Source: JACPHD01 sp964431805
GTDB lineage: Bacteria > Patescibacteriota > Patescibacteriia > Patescibacteriales > GWC2-42-12
Reading direction: 5' to 3'
DNA length: 64,000 bases
Assembly: GCA_964431805.1 (NCBI GenBank)
Contig: CAYSKV010000005.1
Coordinates: 1 to 64,000, forward strand
Below are positions 33,722-40,615 of the stretch, piece after piece. The position numbers and the translations under genes were made by a program. The notes beneath the pieces are model-generated. The model was not told the origin of the DNA. It worked only from the letters and a program-made list of their open reading frames with translations, and ran no database searches. Each line of letters opens with the position of its first letter. Position 1 is the first letter of the stretch.

Positions 33722-35239
33722 ATGTATTACGCAATTATTGGAATTCTAGCTTTAATCGGTGGTTTTTTTGTTGGTTATTTAGTAAGAAAAAGCCGCGGCT
33801 TAGCTCAAGTTACGAGCGCCGAATCACGCGCTGAAAAAATCTTAAATGAAACTAAGGCCAAACAAAAAGAACTACTACTCGAAGCTCAAGAAAAAGCTTT
33901 AAAAATTATTGAGGAAGCTAAAAAAGAAGATGAAATAAGACGCCGAGAAATTAACGGCTTACAATCTCGTTTAGAAAAACGTGAAACCGTCTTCTCGCAA
34001 AAATTGTTAGAGTTGCAAGATAAGCAACAGCAACTTTATGACAAAGTTAATAAGGTTGAAGAAGTAAAAGAAAAAATTAAAAAAATCCATGAAGACCAAT
34101 TAGCTAAATTAGAAAAAATTGCTGGACTTTCTAAAGAAGAGGCTAAGCAAGTTTTATTTAAAAACATTGAAAACGACATTAAAGATGATTTAGTTATTAG
34201 AATTAATAAACTTGAAAAAGAATCTTCTGATTCTTTAGATGATAAAGCACGCGATTTAATGGCCGGCGCTATTCAAAGATTAGCTTCAACTTACGCCACG
34301 GAAATTACTACTACTACGGTTGACTTGCCTAATGACGAAATGAAAGGCCGCATTATCGGCCGCGAAGGCAGAAACATTAAAGTCATTGAACAACTTACCG
34401 GCGTAGAAATTATTGTTGACGACACGCCTAACGCTATAACTATTTCCGGCTTCTCGCCAATCAGGCGCCATATTGCTAAAAGAACTTTAGACCACTTAAT
34501 TAAAGATGGCCGCATTCACCCAACTAAAATTGAAGACGCTATTAAATTAGCCAAAGAAGAATTAGCTTTAGACATTAAAAAGGCTGGCGAAGAAGCCATG
34601 TATGAAGTTGGCGTTACTGGTTTTGACCCGAAATTAGTGCAAATTATTGGCCGCTTAAAATATCGCTCAAGCTATGGTCAAAATGCTTTACGCCATTCAG
34701 TAGAAGTAGCGCATTTATCAGCTTTACTCGCCGAAGAAATGGGCGCGGACGTAACTCTCGCTAAAAAAGGCGGGTTACTCCACGATATCGGTAAAGCAGT
34801 CGATCATGAAGTCCAAGGCACCCACCCAGAAATCGGCGCCAACATCGGTAAAAAATTTAATTTAACTCCGGAAATAATCGCGCCGATTTTAACTCACCAT
34901 GAAGACAGACCAGACGGATTAATTTCTGTTATCGTTAAAGTTGCCGACGCTATTTCAGCCGCTCGACCAGGCGCTCGCCGCGATACTTTTGATCAATATA
35001 TTCAACGCCTAGAAGAGCTAGAAAAAATTGCTACTTCATTTGATGGTATTGAAAAAGCTTACGCCATTCAAGCCGGCCGCGAAGTTAGAATCTTTGTCAC
35101 GCCTGATAAAATAGACGATTTAGCAGCAATTAATTTAGCTAAAGAAATCGCTAAAAAAATTGAACAAGAATTAAAATATCCTGGAGAAATAAAAGTTAAC
35201 GTCATTAGAGAAATGCGCGTAACCGAGTACGCGAGATAA
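33722..35239 (+). CDS. rny: Ribonuclease Y
   Basis: Membrane-bound endoribonuclease that starts mRNA decay. N-terminal anchor (about 3-20), long coiled coil (about 25-170, Glu/Lys-rich), KH domain with GRIIGREGRNIKVIEQLTGVEIIVDD (about 210-240), and an HD domain with LRHSVEVAHLSALLAEEMG and LLHDIGKAVDHE (about 320-360). 505 residues, normal. Followed, as often, by the ymdB-like gene. No SD. Confidence 0.97.
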   Translation: MYYAIIGILALIGGFFVGYLVRKSRGLAQVTSAESRAEKILNETKAKQKELLLEAQEKALKIIEEAKKEDEIRRREINGLQSRLEKRETVFSQKLLELQDKQQQLYDKVNKVEEVKEKIKKIHEDQLAKLEKIAGLSKEEAKQVLFKNIENDIKDDLVIRINKLEKESSDSLDDKARDLMAGAIQRLASTYATEITTTTVDLPNDEMKGRIIGREGRNIKVIEQLTGVEIIVDDTPNAITISGFSPIRRHIAKRTLDHLIKDGRIHPTKIEDAIKLAKEELALDIKKAGEEAMYEVGVTGFDPKLVQIIGRLKYRSSYGQNALRHSVEVAHLSALLAEEMGADVTLAKKGGLLHDIGKAVDHEVQGTHPEIGANIGKKFNLTPEIIAPILTHHEDRPDGLISVIVKVADAISAARPGARRDTFDQYIQRLEELEKIATSFDGIEKAYAIQAGREVRIFVTPDKIDDLAAINLAKEIAKKIEQELKYPGEIKVNVIREMRVTEYAR

Positions 35240-35245
35240 TTAGTC

Positions 35246-35382
35246 TGTCATTGCGAGCGACTGAAAGGAGCGAAGTAATCTCACGCGCTATTTATTTAAA
35301 TTATAGTTTTTTCTGTTGCTAGGTTTTATTTTATAAAAATCTTCGCGAGATTGCTTCGTCGCTGAAGCTCCTCGCAATGACA
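35246..35382. repeat. REP-like palindromic element between rny and ymdB-like gene
   Basis: Arms begin TGTCATTGCGAGCGA (35246) and end as its near-complement TCGCAATGACA (35382). Inside each arm is a GCGAAGTAATCTC / GAGATTGCTTCGT pair. This matches a type of palindromic repeat widespread in bacterial genomes (from memory). The spacer is A/T rich. Confidence 0.75.
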
Positions 35383-35391
35383 ATTCATGTT

Positions 35392-36192
35392 ATGTTAAAC
35401 ATTCTCTTTATCGGTGAAGTTAATGGTAAAATTGGCCGCCGAGCAGTTCAAGAATTTTTGCCTAAACTTAAAAAAGAATTTAAGCCTGATTTAGTTATTT
35501 TAAACGCGGATAATTTAGCTCATGGCAATGGAGTTTCTGAAACTACTATAAAAGAAATGCAAAAAATTGGAGTTGATGCTTTTACCGGCGGTGATCATTG
35601 CTTCGGCAATACCGGCTCACTAAATATATATAACAGTGATCTGCCATTACTCCGTCCAGCTAATTATTCCGAAAACGCTCCAGGTAAAGGTTCTATAATT
35701 ATTGAACTAAAAAATGGTCATAAAATACTTTTAATCAGCTTAATCGGGCAAGTTTTTATGTCTATGGATTATGATAATCCATTTAACAAAGTTGACCAAA
35801 TTTTGTCTAATCTTGCCAATAATAATCTATCTGCTATAATAGTTGATATACATGCGGAAGCCACCTCAGAAAAAATTGCTTTAGGTCATTATTTAGACGG
35901 ACGAATAAGCGCTATTTTAGGAACTCATACGCACATCATGACGGCTGACGCGCAAATTTCAAAATTAGGCACAGCGCTAATTACCGACATTGGCATGACT
36001 GGATTCGCTGATGGAGTTTTAGGAGTAGATAAAGAAGGTATCATTAAAACTTTTTTAACTCAGATTAAAACTTCGCATACTATTCCGGAAAAAGGCCGAA
36101 CTTGTTTTAACGCCGTCTTGTTAACGATTGATCCAAAAACAAAACAAACAAAAAGCATTAAACCAATCACAAAATACATTAATATAAAATAA
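35392..36192 (+). CDS. ymdB: YmdB-like metallophosphoesterase
   Basis: 267 residues from the ATG at 35392 (MLNILFIGEVNGKIGRRAV). The earlier in-frame ATG at 35377 lies inside the REP-like element. Metal motifs: GEVNG, NADNLAHGNG, GGDHCF, IVDIHAEATSEKIALGHYLDG and GTHTHIMTAD, all typical of the YmdB family of 2',3'-cyclic phosphodiesterases. In Bacillus, YmdB works with RNase Y, consistent with its position. Confidence 0.9.
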   Translation: MLNILFIGEVNGKIGRRAVQEFLPKLKKEFKPDLVILNADNLAHGNGVSETTIKEMQKIGVDAFTGGDHCFGNTGSLNIYNSDLPLLRPANYSENAPGKGSIIIELKNGHKILLISLIGQVFMSMDYDNPFNKVDQILSNLANNNLSAIIVDIHAEATSEKIALGHYLDGRISAILGTHTHIMTADAQISKLGTALITDIGMTGFADGVLGVDKEGIIKTFLTQIKTSHTIPEKGRTCFNAVLLTIDPKTKQTKSIKPITKYINIK

Positions 36193-36211
36193 TAAATTAA
36201 CTTTAAAATTT

Positions 36212-36493
36212 ATGAACAAAGCAGGCTTAATAGAAAAAATTGCCGCTGAAGTAGCGGTAACAAAAAAACAGGCCGAAGATATGATTGAAGCTTTAGTCGG
36301 CACAATTATCGCAGAACTAAAAGCCGGCAATGAAGTTACTATAACTGGCTTTGGAACTTTTATGGCAAAATCTCGCCATGCTCGCGGCGGTGTTAACCCG
36401 CAAAAACCATCTGAAAGAATTCAAATTCCACAAGTCACAGTAGCTAAATTCAAAACTGGAAAAACTTTAAAAGACGCATTAAAAGGAAAATAA
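36212..36493 (+). CDS. hup: HU-family DNA-binding protein
   Basis: 93 residues; nucleoid protein that bends DNA as a dimer. GFGTFMAKSRHARGGVNPQKPSERIQIP covers the beta-arm and signature, with RGGVNPQ at the arm tip. 19 nt after the ymdB-like gene and followed by a terminator. Confidence 0.95.
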   Translation: MNKAGLIEKIAAEVAVTKKQAEDMIEALVGTIIAELKAGNEVTITGFGTFMAKSRHARGGVNPQKPSERIQIPQVTVAKFKTGKTLKDALKGK

Positions 36494-36514
36494 AAAACAG
36501 GCTGATATAAATAA

Positions 36515-36540
36515 AGAAGGCTTTAAAAGCCTTCTTTTTT
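36515..36540 (+). terminator. Terminator of hup
   Basis: AGAAGGCTTT pairs with AAAGCCTTCT, followed by T6. Confidence 0.85.
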
Positions 36541-36541
36541 G

Positions 36542-36561
36542 TGCGCTGCACAGGATTTGAA
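36542..36561 (-). pseudogene. Duplicated 3' end of tRNA-Lys
   Basis: Repeats the acceptor/T-arm end of the tRNA-Lys gene at 36654 with two differences, including the preceding T run. The rest (to about 36605) does not fold as a tRNA: the T stem no longer pairs. It is a tRNA fragment, possibly an integration-site scar. Confidence 0.65.
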
Positions 36562-36617
36562 GGGGCGAAAGCCCCACCCCGACATAGCAGGTTCTCTATC
36601 GCACAACATACAAAAAA

Positions 36618-36647
36618 ATAAAACCCCACCTTCGGCGGAGTTTTATT
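36618..36647. terminator. Bidirectional terminator beside the tRNA cluster
   Basis: AATAAAACCCCACC pairs with GGCGGAGTTTTATT around a TTC loop, flanked by A and T runs. Confidence 0.75.
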
Positions 36648-36653
36648 TTTTTG

Positions 36654-36726
36654 TGCGCTGTACAGGATTCGAACCTGTGACCTTATCCTTAAGAGGGATC
36701 TGCTCTACCAGCTGAGCTAACAGCGC
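36654..36726 (-). tRNA. tRNA-Lys (anticodon CTT)
   Basis: Cloverleaf on the minus strand: acceptor GCGCTGT/ACAGCGC, anticodon loop CTCTTAA giving CTT, T arm ACAGG-TTCGAAT-CCTGT, discriminator A. CCA is not encoded. Confidence 0.95.
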
Positions 36727-36743
36727 AAAATTAATTGTTTTAG

Positions 36744-36817
36744 TGGCTGGGGAGAGGCTTGAACTCTCGACCTTGGCGTTATGAGTGCCACGCTCTAACC
36801 AACTGAGCTACCCAGCC
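36744..36817 (-). tRNA. tRNA-Met (anticodon CAT, elongator or Ile2 type)
   Basis: Acceptor GGCTGGG/CCCAGCC, anticodon loop CTCATAA giving CAT, T arm GAGAG-TTCAAGC-CTCTC. The perfect first acceptor pair excludes an initiator tRNA. Elongator Met is likelier, but a lysidine-modified Ile tRNA cannot be excluded. No CCA. Confidence 0.9.
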
Positions 36818-36830
36818 AAATTTTTATTTG

Positions 36831-36904
36831 TGCCCCGGAGAGGATTTGAACCCCTAACCTTGTGGTCCGAAGCCACACACTCTATCCAGTTGAGCTACCG
36901 GGGC
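36831..36904 (-). tRNA. tRNA-Arg (anticodon TCG)
   Basis: Acceptor GCCCCGG/CCGGGGC, anticodon stem TGTGG/CCACA with loop CTTCGGA giving TCG, discriminator A. CCA is not encoded. Confidence 0.93.
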
Positions 36905-36944
36905 AAAAAACGTGGTAAAAACCCTTGATTATATTATAGCAAAA

Positions 36945-36963
36945 AACTCCTAAATCAGGAGTT
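36945..36963 (-). terminator. Terminator of the 37015 gene
   Basis: AACTCCT (36945-36951) pairs with AGGAGTT (36957-36963), with T4 following on the minus strand. Confidence 0.6.
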
Positions 36964-37014
36964 CTATTGCTATGCTAACATAAGTAAAAATAAAAATCAA
37001 CAACAAAAATTTCT

Positions 37015-38325
37015 TTAATAACACCCCAGCTGGTTAATAGTAGCGCTGCAAGTCTGAGCTGTATCATGACAAGAACCCCAAGAATAAGTGCGATTGTTAT
37101 ATATACATGTCTCTTTAGCTATATTAGCCCATGCGTGGCTAGCAGTCGTGCATGATTGGGCTGGACAATTCGTAGCATTATTTGTAGTTCCGGTACAAGT
37201 CCTTACAACAGTGGCTGAATAATTATAGTAATTTGACCATCCGCTCGGGCAGCTACTAATTGATAATCTACAATAACTATTTGCGCCATCATTCATAACA
37301 GTTCCGCCCAAGCTTATACAATTAGAAGGCGTATGTATGCCTTGGTAAAGAAGCTCTGTGGGAATAAAATAACAACAGTATGCTTCTGTTTTAATTTCCT
37401 CCCAATCACTATTATCAGTGCTATTACCACCTGAACTACAAAGAGTTGTCTTAATACTAGCTACATAACTGCCATCCGGGCAACTAATAGATGATGTGCC
37501 TGGGCTGGCATAAGCACCTCTAACGCAACCTCCAGAATACCACGTACATCCATTACTTTGTTTTATATCCGTGGCGCCACCAATATACGCTGTTGTTTGT
37601 AAAGTCCCATCAGGAAATTTAATACCATCTACGCCGGCTGTGCCACCGATTGTTAATTTTGCGCTTGGAGTGGTTATCCCAATGCCGACGTTACCTTGAT
37701 TATCTATACGCATTCGTTCAACAATAGTATTTGTGCCATCAGGGCTAGTAAAGAACGAGATACGGCCTGGAGTATCTGTTGTGTCCCCGGCAGTATCCCA
37801 TTCGCCATCAGCTGCAATATATATCATTGCTGCCGGAAAAAAGGGAAAAAGGCCAGCTGCAACACTATATCCATATCCATTTAAAGACATGAGCCCATCA
37901 TTATTTTGTACAACGGCTGGACTTGAAACGCTTCCGCGAGCGCGATAACCCTTGAAAGAAGGTCCATAACCAGGAAAAACAGAATTATAAGAATAATCAC
38001 CAATTTCAGAATAACTGCCGTCGCTAACTACTGATAGTTGATTTGCCGGGTTCGTCGTCCCAATCCCAACATTCCCTTTTTCCACAATCAAACCTAAAGG
38101 AGAAATGCCGTTAGTATTAATCCATAAAGCTCCTAATTTAGATTGTAAAAGTGGGCCAACGTTAAGCGGTTCGTCGCAACCTGGATCACCGGTATTACAA
38201 GTCGCCGGGTTAGCTAAAGGCGCGATCCAGGCGGCCAGGAGAGATTGAAATGAAATAGATAGGCCTAGAGTTAAAATAACAGCCGTAATTAGAAGAAGAG
38301 AGATTTTAAAATGCTTCTGGTACAT
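37015..38325 (-). CDS. Secreted Cys-rich protein with tail-fibre-like repeats
   Basis: About 436 residues from the ATG at 38325. N-terminal signal/anchor (FKISLLLITAVILTLGLSI). GNVGIGTTNPANQLSVVSDG and GNVGIGITTPSAKLTIGG are repeats typical of phage tail-fibre-like and endosialidase-chaperone-associated surface proteins. KFPDGTLQTTA follows. The C-terminal 170 residues are rich in Cys (about 18) and Tyr, suggesting disulfides outside the cell. It is coupled to the 134-residue membrane protein upstream (12-nt gap). Confidence 0.7.
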   Translation of the reverse strand: MYQKHFKISLLLITAVILTLGLSISFQSLLAAWIAPLANPATCNTGDPGCDEPLNVGPLLQSKLGALWINTNGISPLGLIVEKGNVGIGTTNPANQLSVVSDGSYSEIGDYSYNSVFPGYGPSFKGYRARGSVSSPAVVQNNDGLMSLNGYGYSVAAGLFPFFPAAMIYIAADGEWDTAGDTTDTPGRISFFTSPDGTNTIVERMRIDNQGNVGIGITTPSAKLTIGGTAGVDGIKFPDGTLQTTAYIGGATDIKQSNGCTWYSGGCVRGAYASPGTSSISCPDGSYVASIKTTLCSSGGNSTDNSDWEEIKTEAYCCYFIPTELLYQGIHTPSNCISLGGTVMNDGANSYCRLSISSCPSGWSNYYNYSATVVRTCTGTTNNATNCPAQSCTTASHAWANIAKETCIYNNRTYSWGSCHDTAQTCSATINQLGCY

Positions 38326-38337
38326 AAATAAAAACAA

Positions 38338-38742
38338 TTAATTAATTTCCTTTTTTATTTGATTGTTGATTTCATCTATAATTTTCTGCCTTTCTTCTTG
38401 CGCTTTTAAATCAGCCTCTTTTTGTTCTGGGGTTTTATTTTGTTCGTACTTTATAATTTCAGTATTAATAGTACTAATCACTTCTTGTCTAACAGTATCT
38501 TCTGTCGCCGCGGGATCGTTTTTGGCATCTTCTATTACTTTATCTACTTTCTGTTGTATCATGTCGGTTGTGGTAGTGCCAACGGCTTTATCGCCATTAA
38601 GTTGTTCGGCTTGATTATTATTTAATCCATTGTTTGCATTTGGCAAAATAAGCGTTTTATTCATGTAATACAAAATTAAAAAAATTACCAATAAAATTAA
38701 AAACAACACTAAAATAATTATTGTAGCTTTTTTGGGAGTCAT
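38338..38742 (-). CDS. Single-pass membrane protein with charged helical tail
   Basis: 134 residues: a hydrophobic helix at about 7-27, then an Asn/Gln linker and a long Glu/Lys/Asp-rich helical part, probably coiled coil. No family recognised. It lies directly upstream of the secreted Cys-rich gene, in one transcript. Confidence 0.6.
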   Translation of the reverse strand: MTPKKATIIILVLFLILLVIFLILYYMNKTLILPNANNGLNNNQAEQLNGDKAVGTTTTDMIQQKVDKVIEDAKNDPAATEDTVRQEVISTINTEIIKYEQNKTPEQKEADLKAQEERQKIIDEINNQIKKEIN

Positions 38743-38811
38743 AAATTAAAATTTATTTTTTAGATAAGTTCTTGTTATATTATACCAGAATTACTAATTT
38801 ATGTAAAAAAC

Positions 38812-38843
38812 AAAAACAGCATAAAAAATTTATAGCTGTTTTT
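38812..38843 (-). terminator. Terminator of the methyltransferase gene
   Basis: AAAAACAGC (38812-38820) pairs with GCTGTTTTT (38835-38843), followed by A/T-rich sequence. Confidence 0.65.
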
Positions 38844-38869
38844 TAATATTATTTTTTAAAGCCTTGCGC

Positions 38870-39580
38870 TTATTTTAAGTGTAAAGTTAAAACCAAATAA
38901 TAATTATATTTATCTTTATACAATTTTTCTATTTTAAATCCCGCTTGAGAAACAAGTTTTTTTAATTGATTTTTAGTAAAAGCGTGATAATAGCGCTGGC
39001 TAATTTTTTCGCCTTTATTATTTTTCCAATCAAATAAAATATCGCCAAAATCAAATTTATTTATACCAAATATTTTTAATAAACCATACTTTAAAATTAT
39101 TCTTCTATATTTTTCCTTGCTCCAAAAATTCCAAACCGTAATTATAATCTTGCCATTATTATTAATTTTATTTTTCATTTGTTCTAAGGCTTTTATTCTT
39201 AAATCTACGCTCGGCAGATGATGAAAAACCGCGATGCAAAAAATATAATCAAAATTATTTTCTGGCAATTTATCTAATTCTAAAATATCGCCTAATAAAA
39301 ATTTTATATTTGAGATTTGATAATTGTTTTTTGCTGCTTCAATTAATGTTTCACTATTATCCACGCCTAAATAATTTATTTTTTTATTTTTAAACGCTTC
39401 TACTAATCTGCCATTACCACAGCCCACGTCTAAAATTTTATCACCATTTTTAACAAATTCAGCTAATTTTATTAACTCCGGCCATAAAAATTTTTTTCTA
39501 GTGGTATCAAAATCAAGCGCAATTTCTTCATAATTGCGTTTAACCAAATTTAATAAATTTTCTTGAGTTTGTTTATCCAT
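38870..39580 (-). CDS. Class I SAM-dependent methyltransferase
   Basis: 236 residues. Motif I ILDVGCGNGRLVEAF (about 49-63), LGVDNSETLIEAA, and FDYIFCIAVFHHLP (motif IV) are clear. The C-terminal part (YYHAFTKNQLKKLVSQAGF) resembles the Trm9/ALKBH8-type tRNA wobble-uridine methyltransferase tail. That would fit the Elp3 gene in this window, but this is a guess from a few residues. Confidence 0.85.
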   Translation of the reverse strand: MDKQTQENLLNLVKRNYEEIALDFDTTRKKFLWPELIKLAEFVKNGDKILDVGCGNGRLVEAFKNKKINYLGVDNSETLIEAAKNNYQISNIKFLLGDILELDKLPENNFDYIFCIAVFHHLPSVDLRIKALEQMKNKINNNGKIIITVWNFWSKEKYRRIILKYGLLKIFGINKFDFGDILFDWKNNKGEKISQRYYHAFTKNQLKKLVSQAGFKIEKLYKDKYNYYLVLTLHLK

Positions 39581-39633
39581 ATTTAATTTTTAACATTTAT
39601 TAGACAAAAAGAAAAGGGCGACTAATAAAAAAG

Positions 39634-39658
39634 CCCCGCTAACTTATTGTTAGCGGGG
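39634..39658 (-). terminator. Terminator of the formyltransferase-like gene
   Basis: CCCCGCTAAC (39634-39643) pairs with GTTAGCGGGG (39649-39658), flanked by a T run on the minus strand. Confidence 0.85.
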
Positions 39659-39682
39659 GTTAAAATTAAATTCCTTGATTAA

Positions 39683-40441
39683 TTAAACAAGTGTTATACC
39701 ACCTCTGTTTAAGAATATCTTCTGCGCCGCCATCATCACGCCGGTAGGCAACATCTGCCATTCAAACGGCAGGACATGTTGCTGCAATGCTTCAGCCGCC
39801 TCTTCAATGGTAATAATTTTTTTGAAACACTTGTTTATTATTTGCGTTGGTATTTCAACTTGACCCCTTAAAATTTCCGCTCCACCATCATATTTTTTGC
39901 TTACGTCTTCAGTCGCTGACAGAGGAATTTCGTGGATAGTCGGATAAGTAAAAAATCTATCTCCGATATCCGCTTTTTTTCTTTTTATCTGATCAATTAT
40001 TTCTTCGAGCACGTGGATATGTGGTTTTAACCCCATCATCTCAAAACCGCCATGTTTCTCTTTGTCTGCTGGGTGGATATTAAATACTGGGAATTGTTTA
40101 ACCACCGGCACAAAATGTTTACAACCAACTGTAAAAATAAAATCCGGGCCAACCTGTTTAAATTTTTCCAGCATTTTTTCTTTAAAACAAATTAAACTGT
40201 TTGTCGGAGTTTCACAAAGTTGTTTAAAGGACTCTCTATCTATCGTATAATCCATTATTTTATATGTTTCCGCCCTCTTTAAACAAAAAGCTCCAGCCAC
40301 AGTGCTAATCAATCCCACTAGCCTTACTTCAAAATAATCATTGGTTAATTGTCCTTTTACGAATGCTTTAGCAATTGACTCGAAGTCAGTACCACTACCG
40401 CTTGCGATACATAATAACCTTAAAGTAATTTTTTCCATCAT
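39683..40441 (-). CDS. Divergent formyltransferase (PurN/GART-like) protein
   Basis: 252 residues. The N-terminal ITLRLLCIASGSGTDFESIAKAF matches the start of glycinamide ribonucleotide formyltransferases (GSGSNF-like). FNIHPADKEKHGG sits where the catalytic HPS loop is expected. The rest, including the large part after 150, diverges, so the substrate is uncertain. A purine-rich SD (GGAAAGGG) precedes the tandem ATGs. Single gene with its own terminator. Confidence 0.65.
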   Translation of the reverse strand: MMEKITLRLLCIASGSGTDFESIAKAFVKGQLTNDYFEVRLVGLISTVAGAFCLKRAETYKIMDYTIDRESFKQLCETPTNSLICFKEKMLEKFKQVGPDFIFTVGCKHFVPVVKQFPVFNIHPADKEKHGGFEMMGLKPHIHVLEEIIDQIKRKKADIGDRFFTYPTIHEIPLSATEDVSKKYDGGAEILRGQVEIPTQIINKCFKKIITIEEAAEALQQHVLPFEWQMLPTGVMMAAQKIFLNRGGITLV

Positions 40442-40541
40442 CTTCTTTCACCCTTTCCTTTCATATCATTTATATTAGTTTATACTTCTTTCCATTATTA
40501 TTTATTAAATTGTCAAAGATCCATCTATATATAAAACAAAA

Positions 40542-40568
40542 ACTAACCCCCTTCCTCCTTGGGTTAGT
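40542..40568 (-). terminator. Terminator of recQ
   Basis: ACTAACCC (40542-40549) pairs with GGGTTAGT (40561-40568), followed on the minus strand by TTTTTGTTTT. Confidence 0.75.
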
Positions 40569-40615
40569 CTTTAATTTTCTAAAAAGATTTTACCTAATTT
40601 TAAATAAAAAGTCAA

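Noticed and set aside
36542..36605. A fourth tRNA gene next to tRNA-Lys
   Set aside because: Only the acceptor/T-arm end matches; the T stem and the rest do not pair, so it is listed as a fragment.
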